From: Bacteroides zoogleoformans
GTDB lineage: Bacteria > Bacteroidota > Bacteroidia > Bacteroidales > Bacteroidaceae
Reading direction: 5' to 3'
Assembly: GCF_002998435.1 (NCBI RefSeq)
Contig: NZ_CP027231.1
Location: forward strand, 1,839,001 to 1,903,000
DNA: 64,000 nucleotides
The notes under the pieces were generated by a model that worked only from the letters and a program-made list of their open reading frames with translations, ran no database searches and was not told where the DNA came from. Shown piece after piece: positions 34,790 to 44,184 of this stretch; the stretch's first letter is position 1, and every line of letters begins with the position of its first letter. Both the position numbers and the translations under genes were made by a program.

Positions 34790-36231
34790 GGCTTCTTCTT
34801 TTTTAAGAGGAACTCGACGCTCTCTTTGAAGATGACGGATTGCAGCTTCCATAAGGTCAGGGCATAGAGGCCGGCCACAAACACCACTTTCGTAATCAGG
34901 CTCAGGTAGAGGTTTTCGATGGGGCGGGCGATGTAACAGGCGGCTGTGACGAGGGCGGCGGATAAGAGCAAATAAGGAGAGAGATCTTTCAGCATATCGC
35001 CGGCCTTCAACCCGATTTCTCTTCTCACAAACCCGAACCAGACAAACAGCCAGCCGATGTTGATGCCAACGAAGACGCGCAACATCCATTCCAGTCCGAA
35101 GGGATACATGGCGCATACGGCCACCAGTTGCAATACACTCAGGCAGATGGTATTCCACATGTAGATGGAAGAGTGTCCGCGGCTGATAACCAGGTTCGAG
35201 AATAAGTTTATAACAGGAATGAATGCGCCCCAGATGCAGAGAATCTGCATGATGTAAACGCTGCCGAGCCATTTCTCGGTAACGGCAATCACAATCAGCT
35301 CTCTTGCTATCAGGCTTAATCCGAACATGGCGGGAAAGGAGACGAAGGCCGTGAAGCGGAGCAGCTTACGGAACACAGCCAGTTGACGGGGCTTGTCGTC
35401 GGTCACGCGGGTGAAGACGGGTTGCGCAATGCCGTTTATCATGCCAGTGATGGTGTTGTGTCCCATTCCGTTCCATTTGTTTGCCTGCGTGAAGTTGCCG
35501 ACTTCCCGTTCGGAATAGAACCTGCCCAGCAGGACGGATAACAGGTTGTTGTTGATGATTGTGAAGACGTTCGTTACAATCATCTTGCTGCTGAATCCTA
35601 TCATCTCCCTGATGGGAGTGAAGTCTAACTGAAGTGTGGGGTGCCAACGGGAGAAGTAGAAGTTGAGTATCGTCACCATCGTTACAAAGGCGATGGATTG
35701 CAAGGCGATGCCCCAATAAGCGAATCCGTTGGCGGCCAGTATGATTCCGACGACTCCCGAGACGCACAGCGCGGAAAGAGAGACAACGGTGGTTTCTTTG
35801 ATCTTCAGGTTCCTGAAGAGGTAGGCACGCGGTGCAATGCTCAGGCTGGAAATGACAAAACCCAGGAATGAAAGCCGGGAAAGGGGAACCAATTCCGGTG
35901 TCTTGTAGAAGTCCGCAATGAGCGGGGCGGCGAAGAAGAGCAGCACATAAAGCGTGGTGCCGCACAGGGTGCTGAACCAGAACACGGCGTTATAATCCTT
36001 GTGAGAGACCTCCTTCCGGTTGGTCAGCGCCGAGATGAAACCTCCCTCCTGCAAGGCGGCCGCAATGGCGGAGAAAATGGTGAGCATGCCCACCATGCCG
36101 TAGTCCGAAACATCCAGCAGACGGGCCAGGACAATCCCGAAGACCAGATTCAGCAACTGTTGCATCCCGTTGCTGAAGCCTCCCCACAACAGTCCTTTGG
36201 CTGTCTTCTCTTTGAGTGATGTCTCGTTCAT
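34786..36231 (-). CDS. Polysaccharide flippase, MOP superfamily (Wzx/WzxC-like)
   Basis: Integral membrane protein of 481 aa with about 12-14 helices (Polysacc_synt-type). The N-terminal KEKTAKGLLWGGFSNGMQQLLNLVFGIVLARLL segment is typical of lipopolysaccharide/teichuronic-type flippases. Such proteins move lipid-linked glycans across the inner membrane. First gene of the four-gene operon with three glycosyltransferases. No polymerase, initiating sugar transferase or nucleotide-sugar synthesis gene is present in the window, so the cluster is an accessory or satellite one. Confidence 0.9.
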   Translation of the reverse strand: MNETSLKEKTAKGLLWGGFSNGMQQLLNLVFGIVLARLLDVSDYGMVGMLTIFSAIAAALQEGGFISALTNRKEVSHKDYNAVFWFSTLCGTTLYVLLFFAAPLIADFYKTPELVPLSRLSFLGFVISSLSIAPRAYLFRNLKIKETTVVSLSALCVSGVVGIILAANGFAYWGIALQSIAFVTMVTILNFYFSRWHPTLQLDFTPIREMIGFSSKMIVTNVFTIINNNLLSVLLGRFYSEREVGNFTQANKWNGMGHNTITGMINGIAQPVFTRVTDDKPRQLAVFRKLLRFTAFVSFPAMFGLSLIARELIVIAVTEKWLGSVYIMQILCIWGAFIPVINLFSNLVISRGHSSIYMWNTICLSVLQLVAVCAMYPFGLEWMLRVFVGINIGWLFVWFGFVRREIGLKAGDMLKDLSPYLLLSAALVTAACYIARPIENLYLSLITKVVFVAGLYALTLWKLQSVIFKESVEFLLKKKKP

Positions 36232-36246
36232 GCCGTTTTTGCTTTC

Positions 36247-36411
36247 TTATTCTTCCATCATTTTCAGAATAGAGATTGCCGCCTCGTTCAATTTTGAGAA
36301 AGCGAACACCTTTTTCCCTAAATCCTTAAGCGATGCGCCGATGTGATACACTTCATGATTATCTATGACGAGGAAACGATCGTGGCTGTTTCTATCTTCT
36401 GTCTCCCTTCG
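36247..36411 (-). pseudogene. C-terminal relic of an ORF6N-type (phage antirepressor-like) gene
   Basis: A 54-codon frame without a start ends at TAA (36247). It reads HDRFLVIDNHEVYHIG and then ASLKDLGKKVFAF, which I recognise as the conserved C-terminal tail of ORF6N-domain proteins of Bacteroidales. The N-terminal DNA-binding domain is gone, and the frame is closed upstream by TAA at 36412. It sits between metG and the flippase operon, marking a past insertion. Confidence 0.6.
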
Positions 36412-36415
36412 TTAC

Positions 36416-36442
36416 CCACATGTTCCAAAATGGAACATGTGG
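36416..36442. terminator. Stem-loop downstream of metG
   Basis: Perfect 12-bp arms (ccacatgttcca / tggaacatgtgg) with a 3-base loop, 26 bp past the metG stop. The T-rich side is on the plus strand (tttctttc), so strength as a metG terminator is doubtful. Confidence 0.4.
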
Positions 36443-36467
36443 TTTCTTTCATGGATAATTTATTTCT

Positions 36468-38510
36468 TTACCTCACCTCGCTTCCCGGCTTCACCTCCCG
36501 CAGCAGCGACGTCACGGCCAAAGCGCCGTCGTAGTTCTCGGCGGAGAGAATCATGCCTTCGCTCACCAGTCCGTTCTTGAACTGGCGGGGGGCAAGGTTG
36601 GCGATGAACAACACCTGTTTGCCCACCAGCTCTTCGGGTTGGTAGTGCTCGGCAATGCCGCTGACGATGGTGCGGTTCTCCAGTCCGTCGGCAATCTTGA
36701 ACTTCAGCAGCTTCTTCATCTTGGGCACGGCTTCGCACTCCAGCACCGTGCCCACGCGGATGTCCAGCTTCTCGAACTCCTCGAAGGCGATGGTCGGCTT
36801 GATGGGATTAGCCTTGTAGTCAGCCGCCTCGTTGGCCTTCTTGGTGGCCAGCAGCTTGTCTACCTGCGCTTGGATGACGTCATCCTCTATCTTCTCGAAC
36901 AGCAGTTCGGGGGTGCCCAGCCGGTGTCCGGCGGGCAGCAGGTCGGTGTGTCCCAGCTCGCTCCAGTCGAAGCTGTCCTTGTTCAGCATCTTGCGCAGCT
37001 TTTCGCTGCTGAAGGGCAGGAACGGCTCGAAGGCGATGGCCAGGTTGGCCGTCAGCTGCAAGGCGATGTTCAGGATGGTGGCCACCCGCTCCATGTCCGT
37101 CTTGGCCAGTTTCCAAGGCTCGGTGTCCGCCAGATACTTGTTGCCGATGCGGGCCAGGTTCATGGCCTCTTTCTGTGCGTCGCGGAACTTGAATGCGTCC
37201 AGCAGTTGTTCCACTTGCGTCTTGACGTCGGCAAACTCTTTCAGCGTTTCGCGGTCATAGTCGGTCAGCGTGCCTGCGGCGGGAACCGTGCCGTCGAAGT
37301 ATTTCCGGGTCAGTTGCAGGGCGCGGTTCACGAAGTTGCCATATACGGCCACCAGCTCGTTGTTGTTGCGTGCCTGGAAGTCTTTCCATGTGAAGTCGTT
37401 GTCTTTCGTCTCCGGAGCGTTGGCGGTAAGTACATAGCGCAGCACGTCCTGCTTGCCGGGGAAGTCGGCCAGATACTCGTGCAGCCATACGGCCCAGTTG
37501 CGCGAGGTGGAAATCTTGTCGCCCTCCAGGTTCAGGAACTCGTTGCTCGGCACGTTGTCGGGCAAGATGAAGCTGCCCTCCGCCTTCAGCATGGCGGGGA
37601 AGACGATGCAGTGGAACACGATGTTGTCTTTGCCGATGAAGTGGATGAGCCGTGTTTCGGGGTCTTTCCACCACTTCTCCCAAGAGTCCGGCAGCAGCTC
37701 TTTGGTGTTGCTGATGTAGCCGATGGGGGCGTCGAACCACACGTACAGCACCTTGCCCTCGGCGCCTGCTACCGGCACGGGGATGCCCCAGTCCAGGTCG
37801 CGGCTCACGGCGCGCGGCTGCAGCCCCATGTCGAGCCAGCTCTTGCACTGGCCGTAGACGTTGGGGCGCCACTCCTTGTGCTCCTCCAGAATCCATTGTC
37901 GCAGCCACGCCTCGTGCTTGTCCAGCGGCAGGTACCAGTGTTTGGTTTCGCGCATCACGGGCTTGCTGCCGCTGATGGCGCTCTTGGGGTTGATCAGCTC
38001 CGTGGGGCTGAGGCTGGTGCCGCACTTCTCGCACTGGTCGCCGTAGGCGCCTTCCGAGTGGCAGTGCGGGCATTCGCCGGTGATGTAGCGGTCGGCCAGG
38101 AACTGTTTGGCTTCCTCGTCGTAGTACTGCATGCTGCTTTTCTCGACGAACTCGCCTTTGTCGTACAGCTTGCGGAAGAAGTCCGAGGCCGTATCGTGGT
38201 GTATCTTCGAGGTGGTGCGGCTGTACACGTCGAACGAGATGCCGAAGTCCTCGAACGACTGCTTGATGAGGGCGTGATAGCGGTCTACCACGTCTTGCGG
38301 CGTGACGCCCTCTTTCCGGGCCCGGATGGTGATGGGCACTCCGTGCTCGTCGCTTCCGCCGATGAAGACGACGTCTTCTTTCTTCAGCCGCAGGTAGCGG
38401 ACGTAGATGTCGGCGGGCACATAGACGCCCGCCAGGTGGCCGATGTGCACCGGCCCGTTGGCATACGGCAAGGCGGACGTCACCGTGGTGCGTTTGAATT
38501 TCTTTTCCAT
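36468..38510 (-). CDS. metG: Methionyl-tRNA synthetase
   Basis: Charges tRNA-Met in the cytosol. 680 aa: HIGH motif as HIGH at 22-25 ([11 protein letters not shown]), a zinc-binding knuckle with CPHC and CEKC around 145-165, the KMSKS equivalent KISTSR near 335, anticodon-binding helices, and a C-terminal EMAPII/Trbp111-like tRNA-binding domain ([14 protein letters not shown]). The start at 38510 was chosen over 38540 because the family begins [19 protein letters not shown] and the -7 box at 38559-38552 would leave almost no leader for the upstream ATG. Confidence 0.97.
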   Translation of the reverse strand: MEKKFKRTTVTSALPYANGPVHIGHLAGVYVPADIYVRYLRLKKEDVVFIGGSDEHGVPITIRARKEGVTPQDVVDRYHALIKQSFEDFGISFDVYSRTTSKIHHDTASDFFRKLYDKGEFVEKSSMQYYDEEAKQFLADRYITGECPHCHSEGAYGDQCEKCGTSLSPTELINPKSAISGSKPVMRETKHWYLPLDKHEAWLRQWILEEHKEWRPNVYGQCKSWLDMGLQPRAVSRDLDWGIPVPVAGAEGKVLYVWFDAPIGYISNTKELLPDSWEKWWKDPETRLIHFIGKDNIVFHCIVFPAMLKAEGSFILPDNVPSNEFLNLEGDKISTSRNWAVWLHEYLADFPGKQDVLRYVLTANAPETKDNDFTWKDFQARNNNELVAVYGNFVNRALQLTRKYFDGTVPAAGTLTDYDRETLKEFADVKTQVEQLLDAFKFRDAQKEAMNLARIGNKYLADTEPWKLAKTDMERVATILNIALQLTANLAIAFEPFLPFSSEKLRKMLNKDSFDWSELGHTDLLPAGHRLGTPELLFEKIEDDVIQAQVDKLLATKKANEAADYKANPIKPTIAFEEFEKLDIRVGTVLECEAVPKMKKLLKFKIADGLENRTIVSGIAEHYQPEELVGKQVLFIANLAPRQFKNGLVSEGMILSAENYDGALAVTSLLREVKPGSEVR

Positions 38511-38551
38511 ATATTTGTGTATCTCTTTTGTTATGAACATTTTTAGTGCGA

Positions 38552-38559
38552 CAAAGATA
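38552..38559 (-). promoter_or_regulatory. metG -7 box
   Basis: On the minus strand TATCTTTG matches TAnnTTTG. Transcription would start near 38545, supporting the ATG at 38510. Confidence 0.5.
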
Positions 38560-38653
38560 GCTGTTTTCTGATAAAATATGCATATTATCTACGTAAAAAC
38601 CGCCAATAATAGAGGCCTTGCAATTTACAGTCCACACCGTATACCCTCCTCAG

Positions 38654-38772
38654 CTCCGTATAACCTCCGTATCAGCTCCGTATAACCTCCGTATCAACTC
38701 CGTATCAGCTCCGTATCAACTCCGTATCAACTCCGTATAACCTCCGCTTATATAGATACGGAGTTGATACGG
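38654..38772. repeat. 11-bp tandem repeat array with an inverted copy
   Basis: Eight full units of 11 bp (ctccgtataac or ctccgtatcaa/g) run from 38654 to 38741, with a partial ninth. They are followed by an inverted copy, atacggagttgatacgg (38756-38772), that can pair with several of the units. Flanking bases (ccctcctcagc on the left and gctgagg on the right) extend the pairing. The array lies in the 553-bp gap (38511-39063) between divergent metG and the LruC gene; besides the two promoters nothing else is recognised there. Confidence 0.85.
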
Positions 38773-39000
38773 CTTTGATAAGGCTGAGGTATGGACGGCA
38801 CTTTCTTCAGAAGTTCTTAATAAAAGGAGTAGGAGACGAGGCACTCTTTTGTCTGATGGTAAAAAACGTTATTAACACCTCCCCTTATTTTTCTCGAAAG
38901 GTGATTCCGATATTCTTCCACTATTGGTTTCGATATTAGGATTTTGAGACAGAAATATGTTAAATATGTGGAAAAAAATCTCTTGTATTGGATAAAGCCC

Positions 39001-39008
39001 TATATTTG
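39001..39008 (+). promoter_or_regulatory. -7 box before the LruC lipoprotein gene
   Basis: TATATTTG matches TAnnTTTG, 56 bp before the start at 39064. It excludes the upstream in-frame start at 38944. Confidence 0.5.
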
Positions 39009-39063
39009 TAGAAAAAATGTAGAGAGTTGTATTATTCGTTCTATTTTTAATCTATATCCGAAT

Positions 39064-41442
39064 ATGAAAAAAGTAAAGTTTGGACTGATTGTATGGATGG
39101 GTGCTATGATGTTGGCATGCAGTCCGGATAATGATGTCTATAATCCAAAGTCTGAAGCTGCGAAAAAAAATCCATTGCAACTTACCACGACAGATGATTT
39201 CACGTGGGAAAACTTGCAGAAAGTAGGCATTACGGTGAAAGTGGCCGATCAATATAGTGCGACTTATACCTATGGTGTGGAAGTATTTGACAAGAATCCG
39301 ATTACGGCCAAAGATGCAACCTTGTTGGCACGAGGTACGGCTACGGGCAAGAAAGATTTCTTTGCCTCCCTTGAAATAGGTAAAGGTACGAGCACATTAT
39401 TCGTCAGACAAACCACACCGACAGGTGCCAAGCTGGTGAAATCGGCTGTGGTTGAAAGCTCAACGGCAACAGTTGATTTCAATGAGAAATATGTGGCGGG
39501 AACAAAGGCTGCTGTCACACGTGCCAAATCGGATTATACATCATTGCCCAAAACCCCTGCCGACAGTGATTTCCCGACAGCCGCACCGACAGATGCACAG
39601 ACTCCGAGCGGCAGCACCATTTCCGCTGCGGGAAACTATATGCTGACAAGCAGCATAACGAAGGTATCCGGCAGTAATGTCAATTTGTATGTTACAGGCG
39701 ATGTGAAATTGTCGTTCGGTAATGATGCAGACTCTTTCATTACCGGCAGCAACGTGAACATATACATCCTTCCGGGTGCCAAGTTGACCGTGGATGCACG
39801 CTACCGCTGGATTCTTCAAGCAGAAAAGACCACAATATACGTAAGCGAAGGCGGACAGCTGGTGAAAACAGGCGAATTCCCCGAAATAGGGCTGAAGAAG
39901 AACAGCGCCATCTACAACCGTGGTAAGGTAGAACTCCGCCTCATCGAGGCATCGGACAACGCCATTCTTTACAATCTGGCAAAAGGAGAACTCAAATGTA
40001 CAGGCAACCACAATGGTAAGTTGACTTTCTTCGGTCAAAGTTTCTTCATCAATGACGGTACAACCATTACCGATGAGTTCAATGAAGTAAGGGATGATCG
40101 TGGTGGTAATATATATAATTTCGGAACAATGTCCGTGACGGGGAAAACACATATCAGTGCCACTCATCCGGTATGGGTGAACGAAGGGAAATGGACTACT
40201 GAGAACTTTGACTATGCAGAAAAAGCTGAACCTGTACTTGTTATCAATAAATGTCGTCTCAATGTAAACAATAAGATGGAAGTATATGCCCTATTTACAG
40301 TAGATGCGCATGGCAGTGTAGTGACCAAAGATTTGTTGATGACCAAAGGTGGCGTGAACTTGCGTAGTGGTGCCTTATTCCGTGTAGATGGTACGGCTGA
40401 ATATAAACATGATGGCGGCGTATTTACCGGCGTTGGTAGCGAAAAAGCATTGCTTATCATGAATTGTGCCACCACACAAGGTGCGGCGACAGTATCATCT
40501 GGCCAGCATGCCCATTATAAAGGAAATCTTGTAGTGGCCTGCAACAACTATGTAGGCAATGTGAATGTGACAACTGCCGGCGGTGCCTTGCTGACAAGCG
40601 ATGTGAATAACACAGGGGTAAACATTCCTGTCACCGAATGTAACCCCGGACATGTGGAAACACCACCGGCACCGGCTTCGGTCAACTATCAGTATGCCGT
40701 TTCTTTCTCGGGCATCTATGCGATAGAAGACCAGTGGCCTAATTTTGGAGACTATGACATGAACGACGCTGTGGTGAAGTTGGTTCTCACCGCTTCCGGT
40801 AATGGTGAAGCGGCGTCAGAAGCGGAGGCAAAGAATATTCCGCTGACCAAGTTGGAAGTGACCGCTACATTTATGGCAGTAGGTGCAAACAACACTCTTG
40901 GCGCTTACGTGCAGTTGGATAATGTTGCAAGCAGTGCCGTTACTTTGGCGAGTGCTAATGGCGTTGAGTTGGAAAGCGGTCAGAGCAAAGCAGTGTTGAA
41001 GCTCAATGGAAATATTGCCCAATTGCTGGGGGGCCAATATGTGAACGTCAGCGGAGAACGTTCTGACACACGCTATAAGACAGTGACCGGCACACTTTCA
41101 ATCCCTGCCGGTATTCGTGCCTCCGACATCAGTTTTGACAAGGTGAACTTCTTCATCACGGTGGGCGACGCAAGCACAGGCAGACGCAAAGAGGTGCATC
41201 TCAAGAATTTTGCCATGACAGACAAAGGAGCCTCCAGCGGTGATAGTTTCGCAGATAAGTATCAGACGGCCGATAACTTCGTATGGGGTATATGTGTTCC
41301 GGGCGAAACTTATGCCTGGCCCAACGAACGAGTATCCATTAAGGATGTGAATGAGAGTTTCGTCAATTGGGTGACGTCGGGCGGTACGGCAGGCTTGCAA
41401 TGGTACAAGGGCGATACCAGCGAAAGCGTGTCGCCTCAGTAA
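39064..41442 (+). CDS. LruC domain-containing lipoprotein
   Basis: Lipoprotein of 792 aa with lipobox LACS (Cys19). The middle (about 160-560) is built of beta-rich, repetitive segments (NLYVTGDVKLSF, NVNIYILPGAKLTV, AIYNRGKVEL, IYNFGTMSVTG) that look like a parallel beta-helix. The C-terminal 230 residues carry the LruC/DUF4842 domain, with its EDQWPNFGDYDMNDAVV calcium-loop-like signature near 600. LruC proteins are surface lipoproteins of spirochaetes and Bacteroidetes with unknown function. Start at 39064 was chosen from the signal peptide. A strong terminator follows, so it is a single-gene unit. Confidence 0.85.
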   Translation: MKKVKFGLIVWMGAMMLACSPDNDVYNPKSEAAKKNPLQLTTTDDFTWENLQKVGITVKVADQYSATYTYGVEVFDKNPITAKDATLLARGTATGKKDFFASLEIGKGTSTLFVRQTTPTGAKLVKSAVVESSTATVDFNEKYVAGTKAAVTRAKSDYTSLPKTPADSDFPTAAPTDAQTPSGSTISAAGNYMLTSSITKVSGSNVNLYVTGDVKLSFGNDADSFITGSNVNIYILPGAKLTVDARYRWILQAEKTTIYVSEGGQLVKTGEFPEIGLKKNSAIYNRGKVELRLIEASDNAILYNLAKGELKCTGNHNGKLTFFGQSFFINDGTTITDEFNEVRDDRGGNIYNFGTMSVTGKTHISATHPVWVNEGKWTTENFDYAEKAEPVLVINKCRLNVNNKMEVYALFTVDAHGSVVTKDLLMTKGGVNLRSGALFRVDGTAEYKHDGGVFTGVGSEKALLIMNCATTQGAATVSSGQHAHYKGNLVVACNNYVGNVNVTTAGGALLTSDVNNTGVNIPVTECNPGHVETPPAPASVNYQYAVSFSGIYAIEDQWPNFGDYDMNDAVVKLVLTASGNGEAASEAEAKNIPLTKLEVTATFMAVGANNTLGAYVQLDNVASSAVTLASANGVELESGQSKAVLKLNGNIAQLLGGQYVNVSGERSDTRYKTVTGTLSIPAGIRASDISFDKVNFFITVGDASTGRRKEVHLKNFAMTDKGASSGDSFADKYQTADNFVWGICVPGETYAWPNERVSIKDVNESFVNWVTSGGTAGLQWYKGDTSESVSPQ

Positions 41443-41469
41443 GGCAACTAATTAAAGTATAGATAGGAC

Positions 41470-41510
41470 GAGGGTGTGGCAAATACAGTTTTGCCACACC
41501 CTCTTTTTTT
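41470..41510 (+). terminator. Strong rho-independent terminator
   Basis: Perfect 14-bp arms gagggtgtggcaaa / tttgccacaccctc with a 6-base loop, followed by seven T residues. Confidence 0.95.
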
Positions 41511-41518
41511 GTATCTCG

Positions 41519-41549
41519 TTTGTTTTTACACATAGAAAATGTATTTTTG
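41519..41549 (+). promoter_or_regulatory. Promoter of the ADP-forming acyl-CoA synthetase gene
   Basis: TTTG (41519-41522) and TATTTTTG (41542-41549) are 19 bp apart, an excellent -33/-7 pair. Transcription would begin near 41556, so the ATG at 41583 is the start. Confidence 0.75.
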
Positions 41550-41582
41550 TGCATGAATCGTGAACTTAATTCAAAACAAACT

Positions 41583-43652
41583 ATGATAACAAATCAATTG
41601 CTTCGACCGGACAGCATCGTGGTGGTGGGAGCATCCAACAATGTACACAAGCCCGGAGGAGCCATCCTAAGAAACCTTATCCAAGGAGGATATACGGGCG
41701 AACTCCGTGCCGTGAATCCCAAGGAAGCCGAAGTGCAGGGCATTGTCGCCTTTGCCGACGTGAAAGACATCCCCGACACCGATTTGGCGATTCTCGCCAT
41801 CCCCGCCTCGCTCTGCCCCGATGTAGTGGAGGTGCTTGCCGCCGAAAAACAGGTACGTGCCTTCATCATTCTGTCGGCAGGCTTCGGCGAAGAGACCCGT
41901 GAAGGAGCTTTGCTCGAGAACCGTATATTAGACACGGTGAATAAATACGGCGCATCGCTGATTGGCCCTAACTGCATCGGTCTGCTGAATACTTGGCATC
42001 ACAGCGTGTTCAGCCAACCCATTCCGCAGCTTCATTCAAAAGGAGTAGATCTGATATCCAGTTCGGGTGCCACAGCGGTGTTCATCTTGGAGAGTGCAGT
42101 CACTAAAGGTTTGCAGTTCAATTCCGTATGGTCTGTGGGCAATGCCAAACAGATTGGTGTGGAAGATGTGCTGCAATACATGGACGAGCATTTCAACCCG
42201 GAAACAGACTCCAAGATAAAACTCCTTTATATAGAAAGCATCGGAGACCCCGACCGCATGCTCTTTCACGCCTCCTCACTCATCCGCAAAGGATGCCGCA
42301 TCGCCGCCATCAAGGCAGGCAGCAGCGAAAGCGGGAGCAGGGCTGCCAGTTCACACACGGGTGCCATTGCAAGCAGCGACTCCGCCGTAGAGGCTTTGTT
42401 CCGCAAGGCAGGAGTGGTGCGTTGCTACTCGCGCGAGGAGCTGACAACGGTAGGTTGCATTTTCACCCTGCCCGAGCTGAAAGGAAAGAATTTCGCCATC
42501 ATCACCCATGCGGGAGGCCCGGGCGTGATGCTGACCGACGCCTTGAGCAAAGGCGGACTGAATGTGCCGAAATTGGAAGGTCCGGTGGCGGAAGAGCTGA
42601 AAAGCAAGCTTTACCCCGGCGCATCGGTGGGCAACCCCATCGACATTCTGGCCACGGGTACTCCGGAGCATCTACGCTTGTGTCTGGATTATTGCGAGGA
42701 GAAGTTCGACGAGATAGATGCCGTGATGGCTATTTTCGGTACGCCGGGATTAGTGACCATGTTCGAAATGTACGACGTGCTGCACGAAAAGATGCAGACC
42801 TGCCGTAAACCGATTTTCCCCATCCTGCCTTCCATCAATACAGCGGGAGCCGAGGTAGATGCTTTTCTTGCCAAAGGACATGTGAACTTTGCCGACGAGG
42901 TGACGCTGGGCACGGCACTTTCGCGCATCGTGAATGCTCCTCGTCCTGCCAATAATGAAATAGAATTGTTCGGAGTGGACGTTCCCCGCATACGCCGTAT
43001 TATCGACTCCATTGCCGAAGACGGTTACATCGAGCCACATAGGGTGCAGGCTTTGCTTCACTCGGCCGGCATTCCGGTAGTAGAGGAGTTCGTTTCGGAC
43101 AAAAAAGAAGAAGTGCTTGCTTTTGCCCGTCGCACAGGTTTCCCGGTGGTGGCAAAGGTCGTAGGGCCGGTGCATAAGTCCGATGTGGGCGGTGTGGTGC
43201 TGAATATCAAGAGCGAGCAGCATCTGGCGCTGGAGTTCGATCGTATGATGCAGATTCCCGAAGCCTGCGCCGTCATGGTGCAGCCCATGCTGAAGGGCAC
43301 GGAACTGTTTATCGGCGCTAAGTATGAAGCGAAGTTCGGCCACGTGGTGCTTTGCGGTTTGGGAGGCATCTTCGTGGAGGTACTGAAGGATGTATCTTCC
43401 GGTTTAGCGCCTTTGTCATACGAAGAGGCCTACTCCATGATTCGTTCGCTGCGTTCTTATAAAATCATCAAAGGCACACGCGGGCAGAAAGGACTGAACG
43501 AAGATAAGTTTGCCGAAATTATCGTGCGTCTCTCCACCCTGCTGCGTTTTGCCACCGAAATAAAGGAGATGGACATCAATCCGCTGCTTGCAACGGACAA
43601 GCAGGTGGTGGCGGTAGATGCACGCATACGGATAGAGAAAAAGCGGGAGTGA
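41583..43652 (+). CDS. ADP-forming acetate/acyl-CoA ligase (acyl-CoA synthetase, NDP-forming)
   Basis: Single-chain enzyme of 689 aa that interconverts acyl-CoA plus ADP and acid plus ATP. CoA-binding Rossmann domain about 8-130 (VVVGASNNVHKPG); succinyl-CoA-ligase-like domains to about 440, with the phospho-histidine His258 in ASSHTGA; ATP-grasp domain about 470-685 (GFPVVAKVVGPVHKSDVGGV, EMDINPLL). No GNAT domain is present, so it is not a Pat-type protein acetyltransferase. In an anaerobe it could make ATP from acetyl-CoA or other acyl-CoAs. Single-gene unit by promoter and upstream terminator. Confidence 0.9.
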   Translation: MITNQLLRPDSIVVVGASNNVHKPGGAILRNLIQGGYTGELRAVNPKEAEVQGIVAFADVKDIPDTDLAILAIPASLCPDVVEVLAAEKQVRAFIILSAGFGEETREGALLENRILDTVNKYGASLIGPNCIGLLNTWHHSVFSQPIPQLHSKGVDLISSSGATAVFILESAVTKGLQFNSVWSVGNAKQIGVEDVLQYMDEHFNPETDSKIKLLYIESIGDPDRMLFHASSLIRKGCRIAAIKAGSSESGSRAASSHTGAIASSDSAVEALFRKAGVVRCYSREELTTVGCIFTLPELKGKNFAIITHAGGPGVMLTDALSKGGLNVPKLEGPVAEELKSKLYPGASVGNPIDILATGTPEHLRLCLDYCEEKFDEIDAVMAIFGTPGLVTMFEMYDVLHEKMQTCRKPIFPILPSINTAGAEVDAFLAKGHVNFADEVTLGTALSRIVNAPRPANNEIELFGVDVPRIRRIIDSIAEDGYIEPHRVQALLHSAGIPVVEEFVSDKKEEVLAFARRTGFPVVAKVVGPVHKSDVGGVVLNIKSEQHLALEFDRMMQIPEACAVMVQPMLKGTELFIGAKYEAKFGHVVLCGLGGIFVEVLKDVSSGLAPLSYEEAYSMIRSLRSYKIIKGTRGQKGLNEDKFAEIIVRLSTLLRFATEIKEMDINPLLATDKQVVAVDARIRIEKKRE

Positions 43653-43724
43653 CAAAAAATGCAGCCATCATGCAGTATTTGTTACCTTTATGCGTTTCAT
43701 TGATATAACCTAAATAAACTGTCT

Positions 43725-44180
43725 ATGAAAAAATGGAAAAGACAATGGCTGACTGCCTGCAATGAAGTGTTATCCGGGATGTTGACCTTATTGGGGTTTG
43801 CATCGTGTATAGGAGGTGAAGCCCCGGCTGAATACGGGATGCCATACGCCAAGTATGAAATCAAGGGGAAGGTACAGAACGAAAAGAAGCAGCCGCTGAA
43901 GGGCATGCGCATGATTGTGAAAGAGCATCCTCCGGTAGCGAGCAGCTACTATTCCGATCGGAAAGATACGCTTTATACGGAAAACACGGGTGAATATGCT
44001 TTCAAAAAAGAGGATGCATGGCCTCGTATGAGCTATCGGATTGTCTGCGAAGACCCTGCCGGCGTATATAAAGCCGATTCCGTGGATGTGGAGATGAAAC
44101 CGGAAGGGGGTAAAGGCAATTGGTATGAAGGCAGCGACAGCAAGACAGTAGATTTTGAACTGAAGAAAAAACAACAATAA
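43725..44180 (+). CDS. Putative lipoprotein of the rSAM/lipoprotein system
   Basis: Small protein of 151 aa. N-terminal signal with a likely lipobox around GFASC (Cys28), then a conserved EYGMPYAKYEIKGKV segment and a carboxypeptidase-regulatory-like beta-sandwich (KKQPLKGMRMIVKE, YTENTGEYAFKKEDAWP). It lies 4 bp before a radical SAM/SPASM gene. The pair matches the uncharacterised system described by NCBI models as rSAM/lipoprotein (TIGR04133/TIGR04134, from memory). The lipoprotein could be the enzyme's substrate; this is inference. Confidence 0.75.
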   Translation: MKKWKRQWLTACNEVLSGMLTLLGFASCIGGEAPAEYGMPYAKYEIKGKVQNEKKQPLKGMRMIVKEHPPVASSYYSDRKDTLYTENTGEYAFKKEDAWPRMSYRIVCEDPAGVYKADSVDVEMKPEGGKGNWYEGSDSKTVDFELKKKQQ

Positions 44181-44184
44181 CCCC

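Noticed and set aside
33875-35272. 465-codon version of the Branch glycosyltransferase
   Set aside because: The upstream 161 codons lie inside the flippase gene; the family N-terminus begins at 34789.
36639-38546. Long plus-strand open frame (635 codons) opposite metG
   Set aside because: It is antisense to a complete methionyl-tRNA synthetase with all motifs and shows no protein-family features.
38654-38772. CRISPR or iteron-type origin
   Set aside because: Units are contiguous 11-mers with an inverted arm; no replication initiator gene is nearby.
38944-39063. N-terminal extension of the LruC lipoprotein
   Set aside because: It lies mostly upstream of the -7 box and would bury the lipoprotein signal peptide.
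41520-41582. N-terminal extension of the ADP-forming acyl-CoA synthetase
   Set aside because: It overlaps the promoter's -33 and -7 elements, so it would not be transcribed.
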